DNA from: Paraburkholderia dioscoreae
Lineage (GTDB): Bacteria; Pseudomonadota; Gammaproteobacteria; Burkholderiales; Burkholderiaceae
NCBI RefSeq assembly: GCF_902459535.1
Contig: NZ_LR699553.1
Span: forward strand, 806,001-870,000
Length of the DNA stretch: 64,000 bases
Reading direction: 5' to 3'
Positions 1-8,778 of this stretch are shown here, one piece after another. The translations under genes and the position numbers were made by a program. The notes under the pieces are model-generated. The model did no database searches, had not been told where the DNA came from, and was given only the letters and a program-made list of their open reading frames with translations. Position 1 is the first letter of the stretch. Each line of letters opens with the position of its first letter.

Positions 1-1
1 A

Positions 2-808
2 CCGCACATTCTCTTTCACGCCGCGGCCTACAAGCACGTGCCGCTGATGGAAGAACTGAACGCGTGGCAGGCGGTGCGCAACAACGTGCTGGGCACATAC
101 CGTGTCGCGCGCGCCGCGATTCGCCACGACGTGAAGCACTTCGTGCTGATTTCCACCGACAAGGCGGTGAATCCGACCAATGTCATGGGCGCGAGCAAGC
201 GTCTCGCGGAAATGGCTTGCCAGGCGTTACAGCAGACCAGCACACGCACGCAGTTCGAGACCGTGCGGTTCGGCAATGTGCTCGGTAGCGCGGGCAGCGT
301 CATCCCCAAGTTTCAACAGCAGATCGCGAAGGGTGGGCCGGTTACGGTCACGCATCCGGAAATCACGCGCTTTTTCATGACGATCCCCGAAGCGTCGCAA
401 CTCGTGCTGCAAGCGTCGAGCATGGGTCACGGCGGCGAGATTTTCATTCTCGACATGGGCGAGCCCGTCAAGATCGTCGATCTGGCGCGCGACCTGATCA
501 GACTGTATGGCTTCAGCGAGGAACATATCCGCATCGTCTTTACGGGGCTGCGCCCCGGCGAGAAGCTCTATGAGGAACTGCTAGCCGACGACGAAGCGAC
601 CACGCGCACGCCGCATCCGAAGCTGCGTATCGCGCAGGCGCGTGAAGCGCCCGACAATCTGCTCGACGAACTGCTTCCCTGGCTAATGCAGCACCGTGTC
701 CCGAGCGACCAGGAGGTCCGGCGCGATCTGCGCCGCTGGGTGCCGGAGTACCAGCCGGCTACGGCGCCGGCGTTGCATAGCGTAGCGCCGGCAACGCGGG
801 CTTCGTAA
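2..808 (+). CDS. Polysaccharide biosynthesis nucleotide-sugar dehydratase, WbpM/CapD type (5' truncated)
   Basis: This is the C-terminal ~268 residues of a membrane-anchored SDR enzyme; the reading frame is open to the window edge, so the start, membrane segments and NAD-binding GxxGxxG lie upstream. The visible part starts with HAAAYKHVP, then STDKAVNPTNVMGASKR, where the usual catalytic Tyr of YxxxK is Met, as in the WbpM/FlaA1/PglF family. GEIFILDMGEPVKI and GLRPGEKLYEEL follow, both family signatures. Known members remove water from UDP-GlcNAc to give the 4-keto-6-deoxy intermediate of UDP-QuiNAc or UDP-FucNAc in the cytoplasm. The convergent neighbour is a WecA/WbpL-like transferase that could load such a sugar on undecaprenyl phosphate. 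Family assignment is firm; the exact product sugar is not. Confidence 0.9.
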   Translation, partial: PHILFHAAAYKHVPLMEELNAWQAVRNNVLGTYRVARAAIRHDVKHFVLISTDKAVNPTNVMGASKRLAEMACQALQQTSTRTQFETVRFGNVLGSAGSVIPKFQQQIAKGGPVTVTHPEITRFFMTIPEASQLVLQASSMGHGGEIFILDMGEPVKIVDLARDLIRLYGFSEEHIRIVFTGLRPGEKLYEELLADDEATTRTPHPKLRIAQAREAPDNLLDELLPWLMQHRVPSDQEVRRDLRRWVPEYQPATAPALHSVAPATRAS

Positions 809-866
809 GCAGGAAAGGAAAGGTGGTCGCGGTGGCTCTTCGCAGCGATCATGCATCGGAAAGCAC

Positions 867-894
867 AAGGCGCTCATGTTGAGCGCCTTTTTCG
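867..894 (+). terminator. Rho-independent terminator after the dehydratase gene
   Basis: A perfect 10-bp inverted repeat (867-876 with 880-889, 3-nt loop) is followed by a run of T. It lies 58 bp after the stop of the plus-strand dehydratase and just before the end of the convergent minus-strand gene. On the minus strand no T-run follows the stem, so it should act mainly on plus-strand transcripts. Confidence 0.85.
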
Positions 895-1995
895 TTACCG
901 CTTGGCTCGCCTCACTACCATCCATCTCGGCGACTTGAACCGCACGATGCTCACGTAGAGCCACACGTACGTCAGCGCGAACACCACCACGAAGCAGAAC
1001 AGATGCAGCGTATGCCGCCAGAACAGCGTGGCCGGCACGACTGCGATCAGGCACAGCAGCCACAGGTACGGCGACGTCAACGAGTTACGCCGCGTCAATT
1101 CGCGTGCGGTCCGCGCGCCCACGGCCCAGCGCATCAGCCGCTTATACACCAACATGTGCAGATGCACGCCGTCGGGGATGCCGGGCGACATGCCGCGAAT
1201 GAATTTCTTCCGGTAGATCGAGAAACACGTCTCGAAGATCGGATACATGAACAGCAGCACGGGATACCAAGCCGACACGTCGCGATTGCGCATCACCAGC
1301 ATGATTGACAGTTCGGCCAGCATGAAGCCGATGAAATAGGCGCCGCCGTCGCCGAGAAAGATCAGCCCCGCCGGGAAGTTCCAGATGAAGAAGCCGAGCA
1401 CCGCGCCCATCATCATGAACGAGGCGGACAGCACGATCGGATCGGACACCTGGAACGCCACGTAGGCGAGCGAGGCGAACATCATGAACGCGACCATCGA
1501 CGCAAGCCCATTGAAGCCGTCGATGATGTTGATCGCATTGGCGAGCGCGGCAACCGCCAGCACCGTGACGGCGCAGGAGATCACCGCATACGAGAGCAGG
1601 AAATCGAGTGGCGGCACGCTGATGCGGGTCACGGCGATATCCAGCAGGAAATAGGCGAGCGCGGCGGCCGCCATCGTGCAGACGAGCCTTGCGAGCGGTG
1701 ACACGCGCTTGGTCAGGTCTTCGACCAGACCCGAGCCGAAGGCGGGCATGCCGCACGCAATCAGCCCGAGAATGCCGCCCGACACGGCCGGATACGCGTG
1801 ATGCAACTGCACGGCGGAAGCGATCAGCCCGAGCAGAATCCCGGCCCCGCCGATGCGCGGAACCGGATGCGCATGGAATTTCTGCACGCCGGACAGATCG
1901 GTGTCGGTGGAGAATTTTTCATGCAGATGCGCATAGCGCACGATCAACAACGTGATCAGCAGTGAAACGAGGAAGCCGAGCGCAAAACTGAGCAT
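895..1995 (-). CDS. Undecaprenyl-phosphate sugar-1-phosphate transferase, WecA/WbpL/MraY-like (GT family 4 PNPT)
   Basis: A 366-residue polytopic membrane protein with about ten hydrophobic segments. It carries the polyprenyl-phosphate HexNAc-1-P transferase motifs: NAINIIDGFNGLA (Asp-rich substrate loop), FLGDGGAYFIGF, and a basic/His-rich cytoplasmic loop GVHLHMLVYKR. The family moves HexNAc-1-P from a UDP-sugar to undecaprenyl phosphate at the inner membrane, the first step of O-antigen assembly. The frame is open further upstream, but the Met at 1995 starts the first hydrophobic segment and removes an Arg-rich implausible leader, so I chose it. It is convergent with the WbpM-like gene, a pairing known from O-antigen loci (WbpL/WbpM), suggesting FucNAc or QuiNAc as the first sugar; that is inference. 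Confidence 0.85.
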   Translation of the reverse strand: MLSFALGFLVSLLITLLIVRYAHLHEKFSTDTDLSGVQKFHAHPVPRIGGAGILLGLIASAVQLHHAYPAVSGGILGLIACGMPAFGSGLVEDLTKRVSPLARLVCTMAAAALAYFLLDIAVTRISVPPLDFLLSYAVISCAVTVLAVAALANAINIIDGFNGLASMVAFMMFASLAYVAFQVSDPIVLSASFMMMGAVLGFFIWNFPAGLIFLGDGGAYFIGFMLAELSIMLVMRNRDVSAWYPVLLFMYPIFETCFSIYRKKFIRGMSPGIPDGVHLHMLVYKRLMRWAVGARTARELTRRNSLTSPYLWLLCLIAVVPATLFWRHTLHLFCFVVVFALTYVWLYVSIVRFKSPRWMVVRRAKR

Positions 1996-2267
1996 GAAAG
2001 TGGGCCTGAGCGAAGACGCCGAATTATACAAACGAAACGCGCGGGGTCCGGAAAAGCGGCGGCCCGGCGCGACTGCGCGCAGATCCCAGATAGTGAGGTG
2101 CAAACTACCCGAAAACGCCCGCCAGTCATGGATTCCACCTATTCAGCAGCCGCCGCGCGACGTCGTTAACCTGGACGCGGCGAAGTGTAAGTCACGCGCA
2201 AAAAAGACGGCCCGCGCCCCTGCCAACCCGTTTTCGCCGCCGATCGGCAAGACGTTCCGGAGACCCA

Positions 2268-3815
2268 ATGCTAAATAACATCACAATTCGTGGCGGCCTG
2301 ACGCTGGTGGTCAGCGTATTTGTCGTCTTCCTGCTGACAGTGATCGGTGTTGGCTATGGCGCGCTCAAGCTGGCCAACAGCAGTCTCGACGACACGCAGC
2401 GTAGCGCGGCCGCGTTGGCTCATCTGAAGGCGAGCTCGGAGAAACTGCTGCAGGTTCAGCTCGCGCTAGGTTCGTATCAGACGCTCTTTAGCGTCGGCAA
2501 GCAGACCGACGACCTGTTGCCGGCCGCGCACAAGGTGCTGGTCGAATCTAACAAGGACTTCCGCAATTACATGGCCGGCCCGTTTGCCAGCGAAAGCGAG
2601 CAGAAACTCGCGCAGAACGTGGAGCAGGCGCGCAGCGCACTGGTCGATAAGGCAATCGAACCGGAATTCAAGGCGCTTGCCGATTTCGATTTCAATACCT
2701 TCCGCAACATTCAGGGTGAGACGGCCAACGGCTTTTACGCCGCCTATTCGAAAGCGATCGACGCGCTCCAGCGTTCGCAGGTGGACAGCCAGCATCGGCA
2801 AGCCGAAACGGCGGCGCAGCGCTTCCAGATTGCGACGCTGCTATTTGCCACCATCGGTGCGGTTGCGATCGTGATCGGCGTGGCGGCACGCATCGGTTTG
2901 TCGGCGGCGCTGATCAAACCCGTCAACGCGACCGTCAAGCATTTCGAGCGGATCGCCGCCGGCGACCTGACGGGTGCCATCAAGATCAAATCGCGCAACG
3001 AGATGGGCCAGTTGCTGACAGCATTGACCAGGATGCGCGACGGCCTCGTCGAGACCGTGTCCAAAGTGCGCGGCAGCACGACGGCGATCACGCGGGGGGC
3101 GAACGAGATCGCCTCAGGCAATGCGGATCTGTCCTCGCGCACGGAGCAGCAGGCAGCCGCGCTTCAGCAGACCGCCGCGAGCATGGAGCAATTGTCCGCG
3201 ACGGTGAAGCAGAATGCGGACAATGCGAAGCAGGCCAACCGGCTTGCCCACGGAGCGCTCGACACGGTCACGCGGGGCGGCACAGTGGTCTCGCGGGTTA
3301 CGGAAACGATGGACGGGATCAGCGAGTCGTCGCGCAAGGTGACGGAAATCATCGGCATGATCGAAGGCATTGCGTTTCAGACCAACATTCTGGCGTTGAA
3401 CGCGGCGGTCGAAGCGGCGCGGGCCGGTGAACAGGGGCGCGGGTTCGCGGTGGTGGCCTCGGAAGTGCGTAGCCTCGCACAGCGCTCGGGTGCGGCGGCG
3501 AAGGAAATCAAGGAATTGATCGGTGAATCGGCGGCCAAGGTTCAGGAGGGCGCATCGCTGGTGTTGGACGCGCAAAAGACGATTCACGAAGCCATGAGCG
3601 CGGTTGAACGCGTGACCGGCGTGATGAACGAGATCGAGGCGTCGGCGCTCGAGCAGAGTGATGGAATCGAGCAGGTCAACAAGGCCGTCTCGCAGATCGA
3701 TGAGGTCACGCAGCACAATGCGGCGCTCGTTGAAGAGGCTGCTGCGGCGGCTAAATCGCTGGAAGAGCAGGCGACGATATTGCGCGATGCCGTGGCGGTA
3801 TTCCAGATGGCGTGA
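2268..3815 (+). CDS. Methyl-accepting chemotaxis protein
   Basis: A 515-residue chemoreceptor in the inner membrane. Residues ~8-31 form TM1, ~32-185 a helical periplasmic four-helix-bundle-like sensor, ~190-212 TM2, ~215-268 a HAMP domain, and the rest a long coiled-coil signalling domain. The conserved hairpin tip (EGIAFQTNILALNAAVEAAR and GRGFAVVASEVRSLAQRS) that binds CheA/CheW is intact. There is no C-terminal CheR/CheB-docking pentapeptide. GGAG about six bases before the ATG supports the start. It is a single gene with no che genes nearby; the ligand cannot be read from the sequence. Confidence 0.95.
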   Translation: MLNNITIRGGLTLVVSVFVVFLLTVIGVGYGALKLANSSLDDTQRSAAALAHLKASSEKLLQVQLALGSYQTLFSVGKQTDDLLPAAHKVLVESNKDFRNYMAGPFASESEQKLAQNVEQARSALVDKAIEPEFKALADFDFNTFRNIQGETANGFYAAYSKAIDALQRSQVDSQHRQAETAAQRFQIATLLFATIGAVAIVIGVAARIGLSAALIKPVNATVKHFERIAAGDLTGAIKIKSRNEMGQLLTALTRMRDGLVETVSKVRGSTTAITRGANEIASGNADLSSRTEQQAAALQQTAASMEQLSATVKQNADNAKQANRLAHGALDTVTRGGTVVSRVTETMDGISESSRKVTEIIGMIEGIAFQTNILALNAAVEAARAGEQGRGFAVVASEVRSLAQRSGAAAKEIKELIGESAAKVQEGASLVLDAQKTIHEAMSAVERVTGVMNEIEASALEQSDGIEQVNKAVSQIDEVTQHNAALVEEAAAAAKSLEEQATILRDAVAVFQMA

Positions 3816-3823
3816 AAGAGGAA

Positions 3824-3845
3824 GCCGCGCTCACAGAGGCGCGGC
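3824..3845. other. Stem-loop after the chemoreceptor gene
   Basis: A 7-bp GC-only stem (3824-3830 with 3839-3845, 8-nt loop) begins 8 bp after the chemoreceptor stop codon. No T-run follows on either strand, so it could be a weak or Rho-assisted 3' end rather than a classic intrinsic terminator. Confidence 0.45.
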
Positions 3846-4197
3846 ATAAGAACTGAGGGCTCGTCTTCACGGCATGATTCAGACAGCAGACGGCAATTTT
3901 TAATAAGTCATGCTAATTATAAAATTTCTTAAGCTGCGAGGCCATGCCCCCGTTTGACAATTGCTGCGTCCTGCGCCACTTGCAAGGCTACCGCATTTTT
4001 TCCCGAAGCCGGCGCGCAGTGCGGCAATTTGTTCCGTGTTCGAAGTAAGGCGTCGAAATATTGTCTGTGCGCGAACGCACAGAGTCATGCATCGCATTCG
4101 GGGATATTGTGTGTAGATTGTGACCCGGGGAATATCCTCGACAACGGCGACGCACAGGGTGCGTATCAACAACGGACAACGGTCGAGCCCACCAGTT
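3846..4197. other. Intergenic region upstream of the FAD-binding oxidoreductase
   Basis: I see no convincing gene here. The first third is AT-richer than its surroundings. A 7-bp inverted repeat with a CGAA tetraloop (4065-4071 with 4076-4082) lies about 115 bp upstream of the chosen start of the next gene and could be a leader hairpin or binding site. No clear -35/-10 pair was found. Confidence 0.4.
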
Positions 4198-5685
4198 ATG
4201 CAGAGCTCCACAGCAAAAATTCCGGAAAGCTCCGGGAACGTACCAGTCGACTACTCGTGTGTGTTGTGCGGTGCTGGGCCGGCGGGCATGGGCTTCCTGT
4301 TTTACGCTTTCAAGAGTGGCAAGCTGGCGGAGGTGGCCAGAAATGGCTTGCTGATTATCGACAAGCGCGTCAGCCTCGGCGCGGGCAAGCTTGGCGACTA
4401 TGTGAACGTGACAGGCAACTCGGTTGCCAAAACTTTTCTCGCGTGCCTCGAGCACGAACGCTTCGACGACGTGTTCGGCGACCTCCGCGAATATAACGCG
4501 CTGCATAAGAAAATGGCTGCGGATCCTGACGGCGCGCCGCTGCTCACCGAGGTCGGCGAACTGCTTACGCTGGCTGCCGAGCGCCTGATCGCTCACCTTG
4601 TCGAACACTCCGACGTGGACGTGCTGCGTGGACACGAGATCGATGTGATACGGCGTGGTAAAGACGGCCGGTTCGAGATCGCTCATCACGATACGCGCAA
4701 ACCGTCGGTACGCCGACTGGTAACCAGCGACACCGTGGTGATGAATCTGGGCGGTACTCAGCGTGTCGAAGAGGTCGATGAACTGTGTCGTACGCTGGAC
4801 ATTCCGTCGCCGGGCAACGGCGTCATGATTCGCACGTCGGACGACCTGCTTCGCCTCACGAAGAAACAACTGGTCGACACCTTCGCACCCGTTTTCGCCC
4901 CTGCTGCGGCTCGGCGGACGAACCGGATAACGGTCATCGGCGGCTCGCACAGCGCGTTCACCATGACCGAGCGCCTTGCGACAGATCTGGGCGGTGTAGG
5001 GCTGGATGAAATCTCCATCATCCACCGTTCACCGATACGGCTGTTTTTCGAAACCGAGGACGAAGCGCGTGCATGGGGCTATACGGTAAATCCGGCAAGC
5101 GATATCTGCCCAGTCACCAAGCGTGTCAATCGTTCGAGTGGTCTGCGTTATCGGGCGTTCGAGATCGCATGTTCCGTCATGTCGCACGGCCGCGTAGCCG
5201 GGACGAAGCCACGCATTGAATTGATCGACGCAGCCTCTGGAGAAGCCGAACAGGGCCGTGCCGCCATTCGCCTGACGCACTCGTGTGCCGTGATTCATGG
5301 TGCGGGTTACGGGCCGAACATGTCCGCATTGGTCGATCACCGCGGAGTGACGATTCCCCTGCAGTTCTGCCAGGGTGGAATCGAGGTCGACAGGTTCGGT
5401 CGCCCGCTCGACATCACCGGCAAGGCGATACGTGGACTCTTTACGTTTGGGCTAGGCGCGGGTTTTCGGCCAGACCCGGAGATTGGTAGCGAAGCCGCGT
5501 TCACCGGACGAATCTACGGCGTGTGGATCTTTCACCATGATATCGGCGGCCGGATTCTGGAGGGCGTTCTGAAAGCGCTGGCCGAGAAGGCCGTTATGCG
5601 GGAAACAGAAATGATTTCGACAGCGGATGACGATGGGAATGCGAGCAGCCGACCGACTCGAAATCGGATCGACCAACGTCGTTGA
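4198..5685 (+). CDS. FAD/NAD(P)-binding oxidoreductase of unknown substrate
   Basis: A 495-residue soluble protein. An N-terminal dinucleotide-binding fold shows CGAGPAGMGF at ~20-29; a second Rossmann motif, VIGGSHSAFTMTERL, lies near residue 250. This two-nucleotide layout is that of flavin-dependent monooxygenases and pyridine-nucleotide oxidoreductases. The C-terminal part contains HGAGYGPNMSAL and GLFTFGLGAGF. I do not recognise a specific enzyme: it lacks a CxxxxC redox pair of disulfide reductases and a clear Baeyer-Villiger fingerprint. An in-frame Met at 4120 would add 26 residues of no obvious fold; I chose 4198. It stands alone between a chemoreceptor and a Crp/Fnr-type regulator 460 bp downstream. 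Confidence 0.7.
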   Translation: MQSSTAKIPESSGNVPVDYSCVLCGAGPAGMGFLFYAFKSGKLAEVARNGLLIIDKRVSLGAGKLGDYVNVTGNSVAKTFLACLEHERFDDVFGDLREYNALHKKMAADPDGAPLLTEVGELLTLAAERLIAHLVEHSDVDVLRGHEIDVIRRGKDGRFEIAHHDTRKPSVRRLVTSDTVVMNLGGTQRVEEVDELCRTLDIPSPGNGVMIRTSDDLLRLTKKQLVDTFAPVFAPAAARRTNRITVIGGSHSAFTMTERLATDLGGVGLDEISIIHRSPIRLFFETEDEARAWGYTVNPASDICPVTKRVNRSSGLRYRAFEIACSVMSHGRVAGTKPRIELIDAASGEAEQGRAAIRLTHSCAVIHGAGYGPNMSALVDHRGVTIPLQFCQGGIEVDRFGRPLDITGKAIRGLFTFGLGAGFRPDPEIGSEAAFTGRIYGVWIFHHDIGGRILEGVLKALAEKAVMRETEMISTADDDGNASSRPTRNRIDQRR

Positions 5686-6146
5686 CTGTCCATCCGTCTG
5701 TTGTTTCATTGATCCGCAATCGGCGTAAGTGAGCTGTGATATTGCAGCCGTTCAATCCAGTCGAATAGATATCCTTATTAAATAAGATGTATCGCTATCC
5801 TGAACCGTGGTGTGTTGAAAGTTCAGACAACACGGACTTCTGTTTTATCTGCTACAAAGCAGCTCGCGCGTACAGAGCAGGAACGAACGTTCAACGCAAA
5901 TAAGTCCCCTCAATTCCGCCGATTGTGCGGGGTATTCCGCCAGTGTTATTGGCGCGACATTCTTTGCCGGTTATGCTGCACTGCGACATCGAACGCAACG
6001 CGATGGCCAGTGCGAAGCTTTGATCGTCTCCATTACCGCTTCAGTTTGCCGACCGCGCGAGCGAGGGGAAGTGAATCGTCATTGCCTCCTCGATTCGGGC
6101 GGAGGTCTGCCATACGCGGGCCTGCGATACTTACGTGAGGGAAATG
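5686..6146. other. Intergenic region before the Crp/Fnr regulator
   Basis: No gene-like frame is convincing in these 461 bp; the open frames start without ribosome sites and have odd composition. The segment 5755-5810 is AT-rich (it includes TTATTAAATAAG) and is the most promoter-like stretch. No strong terminator for the upstream oxidoreductase was seen. Confidence 0.4.
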
Positions 6147-6881
6147 ATGACGACACATCAGTCATACCGCCGTGGCAACCGTCTGCTGGAGGCACTCCCA
6201 GCGCATGAACTGGAAGTGCTGGCTCCTCATCTCGAACTCGTCGAGTTGAGTCCGGGACAAATGTTGTCCAAATCCGGAGAACTCATACGAACCGTCTATT
6301 TTCCGGTCACGGCGATTGTGTCTCTTCTGCAGACCATGGAAAACGGCAGTTCGGTGGAAATCGCTGCGATCGGCAGAGACGGTACGACAGGCGTGCCGAT
6401 CCTGACTGGTGGAGACACCATGCCAGCCAGCGTCCAGGCTCAATGCCGGGGTTTCGCTTATCGAATCAGCGCTGCGCAATTGCGCGACGCTTTGCGCAAT
6501 TGTGCTTCGCTGCGCTCGCTGATGCTGCTGTACATGCAGGCTCTCCTTACACAGGTGGCACAAACGGCGGCGTGCAACAGACTGCATCGACTGGACGAGC
6601 AACTGTGCCGCTGGCTGCTGGTCGACATCGACCGTTCGGGTACAAGCGATTTGCAGGTTACGCAGCAATTGATCGCCGACATGCTCGGAGTGCGCCGTGA
6701 AGGCGTGACCGAGGCGTCGGGCAAGCTTTGCGAAGCCGACCTCATCCATCACAGTCGTGGCCGTGTCCGAATACTGGATCGGACCGGGCTGGAAGCGCGC
6801 GCGTGCGAGTGTTACCAGATCGTCAAACGCGAGTTCGACCGGCTCCTGCCGCATATTGGCGCAATGGAAGTTACGCGCTAA
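6147..6881 (+). CDS. Crp/Fnr-family transcriptional regulator
   Basis: A 244-residue cytoplasmic regulator. Residues ~20-130 form a cNMP-binding-type beta-barrel (LSPGQMLSKSGELIRTVYFP, then a Gly-rich GRDGTTGVP turn). A long dimerisation helix follows, and then a winged helix at ~165-225 with QQLIADMLGVRREGVTEASGKL as the recognition-helix region. The canonical cAMP-binding Arg/Ser pair and the N-terminal cysteines of Fnr are not evident, so neither cAMP nor an iron-sulfur cluster can be assumed. Starts at 6135 (GTG), 6144 and 6147 are possible; GAGGG at 6136-6140 is best spaced for 6147. It could control the flanking oxidoreductase or acyltransferase; the sequence does not show this. Confidence 0.85.
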   Translation: MTTHQSYRRGNRLLEALPAHELEVLAPHLELVELSPGQMLSKSGELIRTVYFPVTAIVSLLQTMENGSSVEIAAIGRDGTTGVPILTGGDTMPASVQAQCRGFAYRISAAQLRDALRNCASLRSLMLLYMQALLTQVAQTAACNRLHRLDEQLCRWLLVDIDRSGTSDLQVTQQLIADMLGVRREGVTEASGKLCEADLIHHSRGRVRILDRTGLEARACECYQIVKREFDRLLPHIGAMEVTR

Positions 6882-7008
6882 GGAGCGGAATATCCGCAAT
6901 CCAGATCGTCAATCGATGCGGGGTTGGGGCGTGTTTGTGGGTTTGCGTACATTGCCCGATATTCCACAAAGATAAACTGCGGCGAAGAACCCGACATGAG
7001 GAAGCCCG

Positions 7009-8124
7009 ATGCCGAACCCGGAAAGAGTGAGGTTACCGAACGCGGGCCGATCGGCGACCTCCGGTGGGCGCTACGCTTTCATCGATGTTCTCCGTGGCGT
7101 GGCTGCGCTGCTCGTGATTTTTCAGCATGGCGGCGAGGGCGCCGGCTGGTTTTCAATCACAACAGGTTTCGGCCCGTGGATCAACTTTGGACAGGTCGGC
7201 GTGCTGACCTTTTTTCTTGTCAGCGGATTTGTTATTCCACTGAGTCTTGAGCGCGCAAACGCGCTGGGCAAATTCTGGAAACACCGTATTTTTCGGATCT
7301 ATCCGCTCTACCTGGCGATTTTCGCGTTCGAGTTCGCGCTCTATCTTGTCGGCTACGGTGCTTACCCTCCCGGTGCCGTCCATAATTTCGGCTACTTCCT
7401 TCTGTTGCACCTTTTCTTCCTGCAAGACTACGCGCATCTACCCAACTTCGTTAGCGCGTCGTGGACGCTGTCCATGGAGTTTGCCTGGTACATCCTGTTG
7501 TCGTTCGCCTTCGCTGCACGGTCCAATCGACGCAGCGTCTTGCTGGCTGTGCTCACAGTAGCCGCGCTGCTCGCATTGTCCGTCGCATCGTACGTTTTAC
7601 ACCTACGGATACCGCTCGGTCGGTTCGGCATCCTGGCGACTTGCGTCGTAGGTCTGTTGTTTTATCGCCGGCATACCCATGAACTCGGCCAATTGGCATT
7701 TCTGGTTCTGGTGGGCTCAATTATCCTTGCGATCATTCCAGCGCTTTACATAGGATTTGGCCTGTTTCAACGCCCGGAGATTGCGACAGTCCAGTCTGTT
7801 CTGATTTCATGGGGCGTCGCCTATCTGCTGTTCATGGGTTGCTATGTGGCACGCGAGCGATCGATCATGCAACTCAAACCGCTGCTAGGTCTCGGAACGA
7901 TAAGCTATTCGCTGTACCTGGTGCACCCGACTGTCCAGAATCTGATCGGACTGGCCCATATCGAAGGCTGGGCGCATCTGGCCATTTTATGGCCGACAAC
8001 TCTGGCGCTCTCGTATTTAACGTATCGTTACATTGAGAAGCCTGCGATCGATTACCCGAGGCGCATGGAGCGGAAGAAGAAGGAGCGTCTGGAGATAAAA
8101 GGTCAGGCGCTCGCTAACGACTGA
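7009..8124 (+). CDS. Acyltransferase-3 family membrane protein (OafA/ExoZ-like)
   Basis: A 371-residue protein with about ten membrane segments. The N-terminal motif AFIDVLRGVAALLVIFQH ends in the His used by acyltransferase-3 proteins. Family members transfer acetyl or other acyl groups to sugars of O-antigen, exopolysaccharide or Nod factors from the cytoplasmic side of the inner membrane. The C-terminal SYSLYLVHP motif, where the last His faces the membrane core, and TYRYIEKP are also typical. GAGG about nine bases before the ATG supports the start. It lies upstream of the exopolysaccharide locus and may decorate that polymer; the acyl donor and target are unknown. Confidence 0.88.
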   Translation: MPNPERVRLPNAGRSATSGGRYAFIDVLRGVAALLVIFQHGGEGAGWFSITTGFGPWINFGQVGVLTFFLVSGFVIPLSLERANALGKFWKHRIFRIYPLYLAIFAFEFALYLVGYGAYPPGAVHNFGYFLLLHLFFLQDYAHLPNFVSASWTLSMEFAWYILLSFAFAARSNRRSVLLAVLTVAALLALSVASYVLHLRIPLGRFGILATCVVGLLFYRRHTHELGQLAFLVLVGSIILAIIPALYIGFGLFQRPEIATVQSVLISWGVAYLLFMGCYVARERSIMQLKPLLGLGTISYSLYLVHPTVQNLIGLAHIEGWAHLAILWPTTLALSYLTYRYIEKPAIDYPRRMERKKKERLEIKGQALAND

Positions 8125-8667
8125 ACATGCATTGTCCGCGCAAGTCAGATCGCCTGTTTGGGTCATGCGAGGTGCGGTTGTGCGATGCCGGGGATCGCAT
8201 TCGCGTGGATAGCCTGAAGGAGGCTGATCGGTCTTCTGGCTTCGCACAGTGCGTGGTCTGACAGGAAGTCGCCATCTATCGTCTGGTTTGTTGTCAAACT
8301 GCAATTCCGCGGTGGCCTGCGGTTCTTGCCCCGTGCCGCATCATCCTCAAGCTGCCGATTTGCCATGCTCATGTGCGCGGTGGCCTTCACGTTGTCAACT
8401 CGAACCGGCGCGATGATCCGTGTGCACGGTGGACTCTGACGACACCGTAGATGTACTGCTTCGGCTGTACCTGTTTTTGACTGGGTTGCGATTCCGATAA
8501 TGTATGATGTTTGCCGCGACGATCGCCGCGCCATTCCAGCGCTGCTGCCTATGGGTTGTCGACGTTCGGCACGTTGCTCTACCGTCGGCGGACGGTATTT
8601 GTCGGTAAATCGCGAAGGAGGTGAATCGTTATAAATTCAATCTCGCCTCCATGAAAGGAACAGGCAA
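8125..8667. other. Intergenic region between acyltransferase and small membrane ORF
   Basis: No coding region is supported. Short open frames on both strands lack ribosome sites. A hairpin at 8617-8650 is described separately. A 14-base string at 8278-8291 recurs at 30500-30513 at the other end of the polysaccharide locus; this is too short to define an element. Confidence 0.4.
8617..8650 (+). promoter_or_regulatory. Hairpin that pairs a Shine-Dalgarno-like sequence, upstream of a small ORF
   Basis: GGAGGTGA (8617-8624), a near-perfect Shine-Dalgarno sequence, is followed by TCGCCTCC (8643-8650), its complement apart from one G-U pair, with an 18-nt AT-rich loop. No start codon sits at a useful distance from the first arm. 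The small ORF at 8668 has its own AAGGAA just after the hairpin. The fold could influence translation of that ORF; this is inference. Confidence 0.35.
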
Positions 8668-8778
8668 ATGTTGAGCGTTTTGACACATATATTATGTTTC
8701 ATATTTGGCGTGCTCATTGGCGTTTTTGTATGCGCATTATGTGTCGCGCGTTCCAGAACGCCACGAGACGACAAATAA
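8668..8778 (+). CDS. Small single-pass membrane protein (36 residues), hypothetical
   Basis: A 36-residue frame with start ATG 8668 and stop TAA 8776-8778. AAGGAACAGGCAA lies just upstream, a reasonable ribosome site. The protein is one hydrophobic helix (residues ~5-26, Cys-rich: four Cys... spread through FIFGVLIGVFVCALCVA) followed by a short basic then acidic tail RSRTPRDDK. That shape, hydrophobic helix then charged tail, is common for small bacterial and phage membrane peptides of the DUF3789-like kind, but I cannot confirm a family. It lies alone, about 450 bp before rmlB. The call rests on ribosome site, length of the hydrophobic stretch and clean stop only. Confidence 0.45.
   Translation: MLSVLTHILCFIFGVLIGVFVCALCVARSRTPRDDK

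Noticed and set aside
3988..5025. Long minus-strand open frame (345 codons) opposite the FAD-binding gene
   Set aside because: It is antisense to a gene with clear nucleotide-binding motifs, Arg/His/Ala-rich, and has no family signature: a shadow of GC-rich codon use.
8278..8291. 14-base identity with 30500-30513 at the two ends of the polysaccharide locus, as possible attachment repeats
   Set aside because: Too short and not next to a tRNA or integrase; flanks do not match.
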